Assembly (NCBI GenBank): GCA_016800925.1
Contig: JABCPU010000512.1
Coordinates: forward strand, 1 to 44,445
Length of the DNA stretch: 44,445 nt
Direction: 5' to 3'
From: Suillus spraguei
Taxonomy: Eukaryota; Basidiomycota; Agaricomycetes; Boletales; Suillaceae
Both the position numbers and the translations under genes were made by a program. Position 1 is the stretch's first letter, and each line of letters opens with the position of its first letter. Of this stretch, positions 21,674-31,467 are shown piece by piece. A model generated the notes under the pieces. That model ran no database searches. It was not told the origin of the DNA and saw nothing but the letters and a program-made list of their open reading frames with translations.

Positions 21674-22391
21674 CTACTCTTCCTTCAGTTTCTTCATCAT
21701 TTTTCGCTTTTCAATGCGAGGAATTTGGGAAGGAGCTCTTGGTAATTGAACGCGAGGACTCTCAGGAACAGGAGATGTCAGGATGATAGGGTGTGTATCG
21801 ACTGTGTCAATTAATGGAGTAAGTGTAGTAGTCATTTGTGGAAGTTTTGAGTTCTTCCATTTCAAAGAAGATTGGTGTAGGAATGCTATCAGAAGATGGC
21901 TCTTTCTTTGATCTGTATCAGTGCTGAGTTTGATTTTGTCTGATTTAGGTGTTTGTGAGAGTGTTAGAGTTTCGGCAGTCCAATTGATGAGTGGGTTCAT
22001 GGCTCGAAGCCAAGGAATTCCAAGGAGAATTTGATCTCTCCATCCAAGTTTAGTGATATTGAACTTTCCATACATAGTACATTTGTCTATTTTCACAACC
22101 AAAAGGCAGTAATGGGTAATAGGCCCTCTTTTGATAAGGGTTCCATCTGCAGTTGTTACTTTGAAAGGTTTGGTTAAACGCCTACATGTGATGTTGTGGA
22201 ATTTTATAAATTCCTTGGACATGAAGGTTCTGGCTGCTCTGGAATCTATGATGGCAGTGGTTTTGATGGATTTTAGGCAAGTACAAGAAAATAGGGTAAT
22301 GGAACATGGAGTTCTTTTCATTCACCTACTGCTCATACAAGTCTTAGTAATACATTTGGAATAACATATGTCGATGTCTTGTTCCTCCAGC
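21674..22391 (-). pseudogene. pol: Gy3 protease and linker
   Basis: The pol frame downstream of gag reads SPNVLLRLV-type sequence (VIPNVLLRLV here), a TGA where Arg is expected, then TTAIIDSRAARTFMS. The retropepsin triad DSG is DSR at 22238-22246 (GGA to AGA in a CpG). The YGKFNITKLGWRDQILLGIPWL segment follows. The stretch 21674-22321 is open for 215 residues, but with a dead active site. Confidence 0.82.
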
Positions 22392-22653
22392 TTAAAAATC
22401 CTCAATTACTCGGCACACCATTTCTTTGTCATCTTCTTCTTCTGGTAACTCCTTTATTTTGGCCTTGCGGACCGGGGTCTTCTTTCTTTTATCAGGGCAA
22501 TTCCCGATCCAATGACCAGTTTTATGGCATCTGAAGCATTGACCCTTCTTCATGCATTCCGTACGTTCTGCATCAGAAATGCGGTCTACTTCCATAGCAT
22601 CTTTATCTCTCGAGCTTACATATTGATGACTTCCAAAGTTCTTCTTCGGCTGA

Positions 22654-23063
22654 TGTTACAATTGTATGTGCCCCTATTCATTTTCTCTTTCGACTCTATT
22701 GTGTATATTATGTAACGAGATTCCGACTCATATGCTCAACACATCTGTACTATAGCGGCCTTCCTTCTTTGGATACGCACTTACATTCTCACATCTTTCT
22801 TGGTCCGTGCACACATATTGGCTTATTTAAGCACATTGTATTACACTTGTATACTTTACTTTAATCTTACTGGGTTTTACCTGGAACATCCTTCACTTAG
22901 GTCTCCAACCTAAGTCGTCTGAATCGTCTCTAAGTCTAAGCACTCCTTAGCCTTAGTCTCTATTCTACCGATCATCATAGAGCTGCAACTCTTCGATCGA
23001 ACCTCCCAGCAGACCGGCTGTGTCTTATCACTGTCGCTGGTGACATCACCCCAGTTCGTAACA
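22654..23063 (+). repeat. Solo LTR-A (410 bp), TSD GCTGA
   Basis: Ends TGTTACAATTG and GTTCGTAACA; perfect TSD GCTGA at 22649-22653 and 23064-23068. It is shorter than other LTR-A copies, apparently through U5 deletion relative to the 4-kb copy. Opposite orientation to its host Gy3. Confidence 0.94.
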
Positions 23064-23444
23064 GCTGAGGGCGGCACAATGTGATACCCTTCAACTGTGC
23101 GTAGTTGTCATTGAAGGTTACACATAACTTTACAGTTTGTGCGAATGAGGTGAGGGTGGTCCCAGTCTTGAATAAACTCGTAAGAAGACCATAGTTGAGT
23201 CTGTCAATGAAGAACTGTCTGAGTGAAGAATCGTCTGTGACGTCTGCTTGACATGCGAGAGTAGTGAAATCGGCAATGTAAGTTTGAAGATCTCTGGATT
23301 GCTTCAACTTCCATAACTTTACCATAGTGGTCCCTTCAGGATCAATAGCTGCAAAATTCTTGTTAAATTCTTTGAGAAATTTGGTCCATGTGCCATATCC
23401 TACAGCAATGCCTGTGCTTGTTTTGTTATTAGGGTCTTGAGCAC

Positions 23445-24337
23445 TGTAAAGATACAATCTAGCCTGGGCTGTAGATGAACCACGGCCTAAACTAGTATGC
23501 GAGTCTTGTGCTCCGTCTAGTCTGCTTCACTTGCAAAGCAAGAGCATTCGACCCTAAAGGGAATGCTAAGTTAATATAGTTCAATAATGCCCAACCTGTG
23601 GGTGCAAGACTGCCATCAGAGGTAGCGAGATGCTAGCAGTGACCTCCGATCCATGGGAAACTAGCAGTAAAACTAGCGGTAAGCGCGGGAAAGTGGTAGA
23701 CAAGCGGTAGCGAAAGTGGTAAAACTGCGGTAGTGCGTGCGGTAAAACTGGCGGTAAAACAAGCGGTGAAGTGTAGCGATGAAGTGCAGGAAAGCATAGC
23801 ACAAGCGGTGAAGCGCAGGAAAGCGATCAGAGCAGTGAAACAATTCTTAAGAGACAGTGACTTTGGCGAAAGACTTGATTCCATTAGAGACAGTAGTGGT
23901 GACAATTCCTAAGTACCGTGTGTACCATAGAGGGAAAAGTATATAAGTACCAGAATGTGTGAAGAGTCCTTTTTAACATGTGCTGTGAACGGCCGGAATA
24001 CATAGCGAGAACAGTAGTGAGATAGAGATATTTAGCTAAGAGGCATGCAGCGAGCAAGCGGTGTCACGGAAGGTTAAGGTAAGTCTTGCCGTAGCTTTAG
24101 TAATGGCGGAAACGAATATGCTATGCACCAATGGATCTTAGATGGAAATGGAATGGACAGGAGGACATCGGTAGCGGAATTCTGTAAGGGGCAAGGATCC
24201 ATGGAGTGAAAATGGTACCGGTGAAGCGAAAAGGGGTAATGCTCGCTGTAGGGGTTTTCTCGGTAGCTGCTGTAGACAGTAACGAGACACTTGTGTAAAA
24301 CGGCACTTTCATGGTCAGCATGACTTTGTTCGCTACA
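23445..24337 (-). repeat. Solo LTR-D copy 2 (893 bp)
   Basis: Plus-strand ends TGTAAAGATACAATC and GTTCGCTACA; 4-bp flanks GCAC and GCGC differ by one CpG transition. Inverted relative to copy 1. Excising it restores a continuous gag frame (LK-S-AQDPN), which fixes the boundaries. Confidence 0.78.
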
Positions 24338-24663
24338 GCGCTCTTTAAGAAACCCTGTGCTCAACTTCCTGTGTTTCCTTCATTCATGAATGATGTGACG
24401 AAAATGATTTTGCTTTTGTCAGTCATATATGTTTGGTCATTGAGATCCAGATATGCTTTGCAAGCAATAAGGAAATGTTCAGCTTTGTCTCTATCACCAT
24501 CGAAGTTAGGGGATGGGCGATCTTTATTTCGTTGGGTTTCTGTGCAATCATGGACATGATGTTGTTGTTGTTGCAGTACCTCTAGTCTGAGTATGGATAA
24601 CTACGCGAGGCTTTCGTCAGTTCAGATCAGAGATCTACACTCACAGATGTGTGCATTCAGGAG

Positions 24664-24674
24664 ACTTTAATCTT
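24664..24674 (-). promoter_or_regulatory. Self-priming primer-binding site of Gy3
   Basis: Sense AAGATTAAAGT next to the 5' LTR; complement ACTTTAATCTT occurs in the LTR at 24893-24903. Same arrangement as in Gy4 and Gy5 although the flanking LTR sequence is diverged. Confidence 0.68.
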
Positions 24675-24675
24675 T

Positions 24676-25116
24676 TGTTATGAACTGGGATGGCATCACC
24701 AACAATAGTACAAAGGCACCTATCATTTGTTGGGAGTTCTATAACGTTCAGAGGAACGAGGTTTCTGCCTAACAGATGTGTCTCAAAGGTATCAAGAATA
24801 GAGACTAAGGCTAAGGAGTGCTTAGACTTAGAGATGATTCAGATGACTAAGGTTGGAGACCTTAGTGAAAGGAATTCAAGGTAAAACCCAGTAAGATTAA
24901 AGTGAAGAATCTAGTAGTAGTACAGCATGCTTAAATAAGCCAATATGTGCGCACAGACCATCAACATGTGAGAATGTAAGTGTGTATCCTAATGAGGAAT
25001 GCAAGTATTGTACAGACATGTTGAAACGTGTAAGTCAAGTACACACAAAGAGTAAACAAAGTAAGGAAGTCACGTGAAGTAAGGGAAAATGTATAGGGGT
25101 ATGTACGATTGTAACA
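24676..25116 (-). repeat. LTR-A variant, 5' LTR of Gy3 (441 bp)
   Basis: Begins TGTTATGAACTGGGATGG and ends TACGATTGTAACA, followed by TSD CAAGA. The U5 sequence differs strongly from other LTR-A copies while the hairpin (24847-24865), the priming motif and the U3 TATA are kept. Confidence 0.93.
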
Positions 25117-25175
25117 CAAGACTGATGATGCAGCAGGGTCTTTGCACCAGGACTGACCGACTGAACATGGATGGT

Positions 25176-25425
25176 TGTCACAACCCACAAATGAATTAAC
25201 GCAAGGGCAGAGACTAGGACTCAAACAAAGGTTATCACAAGAAGAGAAAGGAGCAAGGACATCTTGGATTGCTACTATGTAGATACAAGAGGTTTGAACT
25301 AAAGAACTACTACAGCGAAACTAGCTAACTATATACACATATTGAAATGAGATATAAACTGAGTTTGAAACTACTAACCAATCATCAAATAGAAGTGAGA
25401 ATCGTACGATGTGATAATTGTGACA
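25176..25425. repeat. Possible small solo LTR or TIR element (250 bp)
   Basis: Bounded by an 8-bp perfect inverted repeat TGTCACAA/TTGTGACA, with AT-rich TATATA/GATATAAAC in the interior. Flanks ATGGT and TAGTT do not make a TSD. No second copy in the window. Apart from this, 25117-25652 shows no gene. Confidence 0.3.
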
Positions 25426-25652
25426 TAGTTATGACATCATATTCTAGAAGGTTCTAAGATCACGTGATAATATCTTATCTTATCTTATCCAATAGCATCA
25501 TAGAAGATCTCTTCATCTTCATCAGGATTTCAGTTATAGAAGTGGATATGGGAATTTCAATAGGGTTAGGGTTTGTCTTAGCGCTGGGTTTAGACACTTT
25601 AGAAAAATTGAAGAAGGAATAATGATTTGTATTTGGAATTCGTGACAATGGT

Positions 25653-26211
25653 ATGGGGTTGGACCATGAGGTTGTAGTGGACCTTTTTGAAGGGGAAGGT
25701 TCTGATTTAGAGGGATTGTGTACATACTCACCCTCTACTTCTACTACTGACACATGCACCACTTCTCCTACACATGTCGATGTACATGACCCCGTCGACA
25801 TCATTGTCATGTGCACCATCATCCACCCTAAAGACCATCACATGTGCAACCCTGTTCAAGAACTCGACTCATATCTAACTTCACCATTGGAGGAAACAGA
25901 TGATGTTGTGGCATGGTGGGGTGTAAGTCAGTGCTTGAATTCCTGCATTCTCAGCTCACATTATTTATTAGCTACACTCACTGCAGTATCTGATGCTGTC
26001 TCGTATTGCCCACAATTATTTACCCATCCAAGGTAGCACTGTCCCCTCTGAACGTGCTTTCTCTAGCAGGGGAATCACATTGACCCTGCACCGCAATGCA
26101 CTTGCACCATCTACATTCTCCACACTACAGTTATTGAAGGCAGGTTACCAGAATGGACATGTTTCAGCAGCTACAGAGGCAGAGGGGTATGCAGATATGT
26201 TATTAGACTAG
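25653..26211 (+). pseudogene. hAT transposase C-terminal fragment with intron
   Basis: Reads ELDSYLTSPLEE then DDVVAWWG, an intron, LHSLQYLMLSRIAHNYLPIQ, STVPSERAFSSRGITLTLHR and a TAG-terminated tail ending ADMLLD. This is the hAT dimerisation domain (WWG...YP.L...A..YL.I..S....SERAFS). The intron is GTAAGT...TTAG at 25923-25971 (49 bp), and removing it joins WWG to LHSLQY in frame. The DNA-binding and catalytic N-terminal parts are not visible upstream, so it is a remnant or the last exons of a truncated element. Transposases of this family cut and paste DNA with 8-bp target duplications. Confidence 0.75.
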
Positions 26212-26269
26212 TACTAGCTACTCAATGTATAGACTAGTGCTTCATTAATGTTTTTTCACACTCCCTACA

Positions 26270-26440
26270 GAAAATTTTTGGGTTCAGTCTGAGTTTGGAC
26301 CAGAAAAAAACTGAACCAGACCATTGAGAACGGTTCTCAATGGTCCAGTTCTGGGTTTGACAATTTTGTAGAACTGGACCATGGTTCGGTTCTTGGTTCT
26401 CATTGAGAACCCCCTGGACTGGATTGAACTGGACCACAGC
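26270..26440. repeat. Palindrome-rich block, possible hAT subterminal repeats
   Basis: Contains a 27-bp hairpin at 26319-26345 (arms GACCATTGAGAAC/GTTCTCAATGGTC, one-base loop) and a 17-bp one at 26395-26411 (GGTTCTCA/TGAGAACC). GAACTGGACCA recurs at about 26371 and 26427. Clustered short inverted motifs next to a hAT transposase are typical of hAT subterminal regions; the terminal repeat itself was not located. Confidence 0.5.
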
Positions 26441-27237
26441 AGCACTACTAATTCCAATCCCCATCGTGCATCTACTTGTATGCCATCTCACATGCAGATA
26501 GTGCTTAGACGGATGTTCTTGTGGTTATCACCTCCCACAAGCACCTACCCCTCTCTCCATCAGCATCACCCTGATACACCCCACACTTTGCAAGCCTGGT
26601 GCTCCAAGCGCTCAACTGCTTCAATGCACCCTCAGCCTTTGATAGTGATATGGATGATATAGAAATATACAAGACAAGACCTGTGTTGGTGATTGTCAAA
26701 GAGACAAAGGAGAGGTATGAAGATGATCGGGCATTTAAGGAGATTGTGAGGAGTGTCCTTCCTTCTGCTGGTGTGAGGGGCTCTTGAGCTGGGTCCTTGC
26801 ATGGTGTGGGTTAGATGCTTGTGAATAGTTTTGCTAGAGATCTGGACACATTCTTTGTTATGCTAATTATTTGATATCTGGGCAATCTTTGCACACATTC
26901 TTTTATGCAGTTTTATAATAGCTTTGTTGTCACCAATCTCACTGTGGAGGTATCTACTTGCGTGTTCACTATGCGAGTCAATGTTGCATGATCAGAAGCA
27001 GGAGTACTCTAATTGTAAAGATCGGCCTCCCTATTAAGTTATGAGTATCTGATATACAAAATGCTAAATGCATGCTTGACCATGGTTCCCCAAGTAGTTA
27101 TCCAGAAGGGGGACTAATCACGCATGAGAGTGAACACCATACTATGATACACAAACCCAAAGGGTTCCTTCAACTCCAGGTGTGCCTTTGATACACTGAC
27201 TACCTAGAGGTGTCTGATGGTGGATTTTGTGATGATC
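26441..27237. other. Low-copy DNA, no firm gene
   Basis: An open stretch on the plus strand at about 26590-26787 (ending SVLPSAGVRGS-stop) has charged, exon-like composition (VIVKETKERYEDDRAFKEIV), but no start, partner exon or recognised domain. The rest is AT-rich with no repeat copy in the window. The right end TGATC is the TSD of the LTR-C insertion. Confidence 0.45.
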
Positions 27238-28665
27238 TGTCATATACCGTACATTCAGGTCTAGATCAAATCCAATCCATGGACATCCAGACACCCAACC
27301 TACACATATCTGATCCACCCATCCAATCCAGTTCACATATCCGATCCACCCATCCACTCCAATCCATATCCATCTGTGTCCATATCCGATCCGTGTCCAT
27401 ATCTGATCCGAGTTCATATCCGAACTATTCCCGCGCACCTGCGCATTACCCCTTTTAGAATATACCTGTGTCTCCGGCTTCTGGGTATCTCTGTGCTTCC
27501 GGTTCTCGGTGATCTCTGCCTCCGTCTTGATAAGTATTTCGTACAAGCTTCATCTCCAAGTTCATAGCCTTATGTCCCGCTGTACTTACTAATGTGTTTC
27601 CGTATGCTTCAGACATAGCCTCGGACTATCCGTACTTACCCTCCGGCATGCTCCTACAGTATATAAACTTGTAGTACAACTCCTGCAGACCTTAGTCTGA
27701 TTCATTGTTCCTACTTCTGTATATTCCTTTGATTACTCTGTATCCTGTTATCATGTCTATATAACTCCGTCTCCATTCTTGCACTTGGGCTCCGGCCCTG
27801 TAAGCTTCCAACTCAGGCCTATGGGATCACTCACTAGGCCGGAGCTTTGATCCTATGTCCTATAATCTTTTCGGACTTCGTCCATCTCTGTCTATCACCT
27901 GTTTCACCTCCGACTCTACCTTTGGTAGTCTTATACTGTCTGTTTCTATTCCGGACCTTGTCCGGAGTAGTCTATACTATCTCTACACCATATCCGGACC
28001 TACTCCTCTCTAGTAGCCAACACTCCTCTAAGATCCGCAGAGCTATGCTCATCCAATCATCCGATCATCCGATCATCCGCTCCTCCGCTCCTCCGCTCCT
28101 CCGCTCCTCCGCTCCTCCGCTCCTCCGCTCCTCCGCTCCTCCGCTCCTCCGCTCCTCCGCTCCTCCGCTCCTCCGCTCCTCCGCTCCTCCGCTCCTCCGC
28201 TCCTCCGCTCCTCTGAGCTCCGGACCTTCGGACCCCTAGTCCTTCGGATCCATCCTATCCTATCCTCTGACATCTATGGATCATCTTTCCCTCTGGAGCT
28301 CTGCTCCTATCCTGCCCTGGACTTTGTCCAGTGGTCCATCCTTCATCCGTTCTACTTGGAGCTTGTTCCAGTAGTGTTACCATTACTCCCTACCTTCCGG
28401 AAATAGTTTCCGGCGCATTCCCGCGCTCATCCGGAAGTCCATCGGAGCTCTGTCGAGCTATCCTGCCTTAGAGTTCGTCCGGACCCTCCATCCAGACTTC
28501 ACCAGAACTCTCCCTTGGACTTCATCCGAAATTAAGGGCACATACTCGGGTAAGGGGCACAGCGTACGAGCTGAGGCCAAGCCCCTTTGACTTTACAACC
28601 CTCCGGTACAACCCCATGTAAGACCAGGACTTCTTACTAATCTCCGGTTTTGCATGGTCGTAACA
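27238..28665 (+). repeat. Solo LTR-C (1,428 bp), TSD TGATC
   Basis: Ends TGTCATATACCG and GGTCGTAACA with a perfect TSD TGATC (27233-27237 and 28666-28670). It shares its first 11 bases, a CAGTATATAAAC TATA region (about 27657) and the GGGGCACAG...GAGCTGAGGCCAA block near the 3' end with LTR-B, so it is a longer relative. It contains the 8-bp tandem array at 28077-28212. Open frames here are low-complexity artefacts. Confidence 0.92.
28077..28212. repeat. Tandem repeat, 17 x CCGCTCCT
   Basis: Exactly 136 bases of a perfect 8-bp unit CCGCTCCT inside LTR-C, preceded by GATCATCC units. One strand is pyrimidine-rich. The number of copies is likely variable between strains or assemblies. Confidence 0.97.
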
Positions 28666-28762
28666 TGATCTATAGAATGGACCCCCAAGTGCAACCATCA
28701 CTGTGCAAGAGAAGTGAATCTATTCACCTTTCTTTATTCCTTCATCCACCATGTGCACTCTG
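28666..28762. other. Short spacer between LTR-C and Gy6
   Basis: 97 bases with no gene or repeat copy; continuous with 27237 before LTR-C inserted. Confidence 0.6.
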
Positions 28763-29647
28763 TGTTAGCAACCTAGCCAGGCGCTAATGAACTTGAGTGG
28801 TGTCTGTGATGGGCGCTCTATCAAGAGCGGCAGCCCATGCATATCAGTCCCCTAGCGCAGAGTGCGCTAGTTGCATTGGTCGGAGGTGGGCGCTACGCAC
28901 TGTCTCATGACCTACGTCACAGGGACGAGGTTCTTGACGGTGATCAAAGACGTAGAAGCGATGAGCTTCTACAAAGTTCGAATATAGATGATAAGCTTAT
29001 GAAAAGCTTATTGAAAGGAAGTTCAGGGTCGAAGATCAAGTAGATTCAAGTTAAAGAAGTACAAAGGCTATCTGCGCATATTTATACGTAAGATTGAAGC
29101 GGAGCGTGAATATGTAAGTATCGCTGAATTAAGTATGAAGTCAGATAGCCAATAAGAGGACGCATGCTCATAAACAAGTCAGAGGCGTATCAACCAATGA
29201 GAATGCGCATGTGTGCAAAGGAGTCATAAGTGCGGAGCTGAAGGTATAAAGGGTACGAGCCAATGAGGCAATGCACAAGTCAAGAAAGGTAAACGGTAAA
29301 AGGATAAAGCATAACATGATACCAAGACGTCCTTGAAGGTAGACAGGGGGTTCCCATGAACCAAGCGAGTGCGTGTGTTGAAGCACAGGGTAATGCGACG
29401 AGCACAGAGGAGGTGCTTGAAGCGCGTGAAGCGAGAGAGGCGTGTATAGGCACAAAGCAGGTAGAAGGCGCATGAAGAGGGCGTGTTCAATGATGATGGA
29501 GGAGATGAGCGTAGGCGAGGTAGGGAGTGACGATGGCAAGCCAGATGAGGTATTGGAGGATGAGGATGGAGGCCTCATCAGGACAAGAGTAGACAGTGAT
29601 GCATAGGAGGAAAAATGATAGTAGGGGCGCAAGGTGTTCTTGTAACA
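28763..29647 (-). repeat. LTR-E, 3' LTR of Gy6 (about 885 bp)
   Basis: Plus-strand ends TGTTAGCAACC and TTGTAACA (5-bp inverted ends TGTTA/TAACA); next to the purine-rich tract complement TTACCCCATTTTT. A sense TATA (TATAAATA) lies near 29078-29086. The outer boundary is chosen from the terminal inverted bases only, since the second LTR is not in the window. Confidence 0.75.
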
Positions 29648-29679
29648 TTACCCCATTTTTATGTGTTTGATTCACCGAC

Positions 29680-30960
29680 TCAATCGTCTCTGCAGTTACC
29701 ACCTTCGAACCATGCAGAGTCAAGCGAAACATCTGCGAGCCATTCTTCAGCCTCAGCTGCATTGAGTATGTGCTGTTGTTCTTCAGCAGCAGTGGCTTGA
29801 TCATAAGCCGCTTCCAACTTTTGCAACTCCGGGTAATACCCGTGGTCTCCAGGTTTCTTGTGCAGTAGGGGGCGCCTGTTGAGCATGTGGCAGAAGTCCA
29901 TGAGGTGTCCTGGCGCAAACTTCCCGCAGATGCGACAGAAGTATTGAGCACAATGGCGCTGCTTGTGTCCATAGACTGAACATATGTGGCAGACGACGTT
30001 GGCGTGATGGGTCTGAGTTGTCTCGGTCGCTTCCATTTGCGTGACGTCAACTGAGTGTTGCACATCTGCGCGATTGGAGTAGGGGGAGCGACGAGGGCGC
30101 ATGACTTCGGCAGGTGCGAGTCCAATGGATAGTATGGTGTTTGCAGCATTGCACTTTTGAATGCAAGAGCGCTTCAGGGAGCAGGTGAGTTTGTGATGGA
30201 TGGGCTTTGGAAACATGCGAGAGTTGTTTGGTGTGGCAGGTTCTACCTGGGGTTCAGGTACAGGAAGTGGTTCGGGGGATGTGCAAGCTGGTTCATCAAG
30301 GACGAGGTCGGGGATGTCATTGTCGTGGGTAAAGGTTTCGAGCATCTTGGTTTTGAGGTGCACAGGGAAGGTGGCATCAATGACTGCTTGGTCAGTTGCG
30401 CCTGCGATGGCTGCAGATAAGACCTTGTTGAACGAGGCAGAGGTGGGAGGTTTGTAGTGCGGATCGATGGGGTAATTGTCATAGTCGCTTAGTGACTCGG
30501 TAGAGGCGAGGGAAGGGGGCAGGGATGGAATGAATGCCACAGGTTGGCGGTGGATGATGATTGGTTCGGCAGTGATGATGTCGCCACCTAAGGTGCGAGG
30601 GCGGTTGATGACACTGAGGTCATCGGGTGGCATGTTAAACGCATACTCAGTGTCAAGTTTCAGGATGATGTCTGAGAAGTTCTTGGTGCTGATAAGGCGA
30701 ATGGTCGCCTTTTTGATAGTGCCTTGTATGTAGCGCATAGCAAGGGCGTTGTCGGTGACAGCGCCGGGGGTAACAAGGAGTTTGGTGGTCCTCAGGATGA
30801 GGATCAGTTCCTTGAGTACAATGTCATTGGTGCGCGAGACGTAGGAGTCAAGGCGCATAGTGTATTGTGGGTCAAGGATGACAGCTTTCCACATAGATTG
30901 GATCTGTTCCGGGGTTTCCAGGACGGCAAACGCCGAGGAGTATGCGAGGCTGGAGGTGCT
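29680..30960 (-). CDS. Gy6 ORF3, main part: diverged double zinc-knuckle protein
   Basis: An open frame of about 427 codons up to the Gy5 insertion at 30960, stop 29680-29682 (GGNCRDD). The N-terminal domain (AFAVLETPEQIQSMW, VSRTNDIVLKELILILRTTK) is helical and Leu/Ile-rich. The middle is Pro-rich, and the knuckles CHICSVYGHKQRHC and CRICGKFAPGHLMDFC have the same CX2CX4HX4C and CX2CX6HX4C spacing as the LTR-A ORF3s. A DHGYYPELQKLE motif corresponds to DDGFYDELRSWE. Conservation of this layout despite low similarity elsewhere suggests selection. The 5' end of the frame lies at 39311-39408. Function unknown. Confidence 0.78.
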   Translation of the reverse strand, partial: STSSLAYSSAFAVLETPEQIQSMWKAVILDPQYTMRLDSYVSRTNDIVLKELILILRTTKLLVTPGAVTDNALAMRYIQGTIKKATIRLISTKNFSDIILKLDTEYAFNMPPDDLSVINRPRTLGGDIITAEPIIIHRQPVAFIPSLPPSLASTESLSDYDNYPIDPHYKPPTSASFNKVLSAAIAGATDQAVIDATFPVHLKTKMLETFTHDNDIPDLVLDEPACTSPEPLPVPEPQVEPATPNNSRMFPKPIHHKLTCSLKRSCIQKCNAANTILSIGLAPAEVMRPRRSPYSNRADVQHSVDVTQMEATETTQTHHANVVCHICSVYGHKQRHCAQYFCRICGKFAPGHLMDFCHMLNRRPLLHKKPGDHGYYPELQKLEAAYDQATAAEEQQHILNAAEAEEWLADVSLDSAWFEGGNCRDD

Positions 30961-31434
30961 TGTTACAAACTGGGGTGGCGTCACCAGCGACAGTGAAAAG
31001 ACACAGACGGTCTGCTGGGAAGTTCTTACAATGTCCAGAAGAGGACAAGGTGAAAGTACAAGGAACGCGTTCCGAGTACGATCAAGGGTTTGGCCTCAAA
31101 GACAAGTCTAAGAGGTTCTACGAGAATGGAGACTAAGACTAAGGAGTGCTTAGACTTAGAGACGATTCAAGATGACTTAGGTTGGAGACCTAAGCGAAGG
31201 ATGTTCCAGGTAAAACCCAGTAAGATTAAAGTAAAGTATACAAGCATAATACAACGTGCTTAAATAGGCCAATATGTGCGCATGGACCAAGAGAGATGTG
31301 GGAACGTAAGTGCGTATCCAAAGAAGGAAGGCAACTATAGTACAGATGCGTTGAGCATATGAATCAGAGTCATGTTACGTAATGTACAACATAAAAGAGG
31401 AAGAAAATGAATAGGGGTATGTACGATTGTAACA
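30961..31434 (-). repeat. LTR-A, 3' LTR of Gy5
   Basis: Starts TGTTACAAACTGG, ends TACGATTGTAACA, next to the purine-rich tract complement TTACCCCCCTTTTT. Preceded by GTGCT. Confidence 0.95.
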
Positions 31435-31467
31435 TTACCCCCCTTTTTACATGTAAAGTCACCAACT

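Larger units (their letters stand above)
22392..24590 (-). pseudogene. gag: Gy3 gag, interrupted by two solo LTRs
   Basis: The N-terminal capsid part (FDGDRDKAEHFLIACKAYLD, KSKIIFVTSFM) lies at about 24340-24560; the start codon is unclear because the 5' end is degraded. It is cut by LTR-D copy 2 and resumes at 23440 with AQDPNNKTSTGIAVGYGTW, KLKQSRDLQTYIADF and FFIDRLNYGLLTSLF. It is cut again by a solo LTR-A (22654-23063). The nucleocapsid knuckle CFRCHKTGHWIGNC is near 22505-22550 and the stop TAA is 22392-22394. Gag is more diverged from Gy4/Gy5 gag than ORF3 or pol look by eye. Confidence 0.85.
6425..25116 (-). mobile_element. Gy3: full-length but degenerate gypsy chromovirus (host of Gy4)
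   Basis: Bounded by 441-bp LTRs (6425-6667 plus 15658-15855 as 3' LTR; 24676-25116 as 5' LTR) and a perfect 5-bp TSD CAAGA (6420-6424 and 25117-25121). Removing nested insertions (Gy4, two LTR-D, one solo LTR-A, with their duplications) leaves about 7.47 kb. Order in the sense direction is 5' LTR, primer site, gag, protease, RT, RNase H, integrase, chromodomain, ORF3, 3' LTR. The two LTRs differ at roughly 25 positions by eye, the oldest pair here. RT (YMDN) and protease (DSR) active sites are mutated. Confidence 0.93.

Noticed and set aside
19983..24337. Inversion of the 2.5-kb segment between the two inverted LTR-D copies
   Set aside because: The intervening protease and RT sequences remain in the same orientation and order as the rest of Gy3.
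25560..25576. Telomere-like AGGGTTAGGGTT
   Set aside because: Only about two units, isolated in unique DNA; not a telomere or a convincing interstitial array.
26590..26787. A host gene exon on the plus strand
   Set aside because: It has no supported start, splice partner or known domain, so it is only mentioned as an open stretch.
28077..28212. CRISPR-like array
   Set aside because: The units are contiguous 8-mers without spacers; it is a simple tandem repeat.
28073..28273. Open frames through the CCGCTCCT array encoding repetitive peptides
   Set aside because: An 8-bp unit without stops gives open frames on both strands by chance; it lies within a solo LTR.
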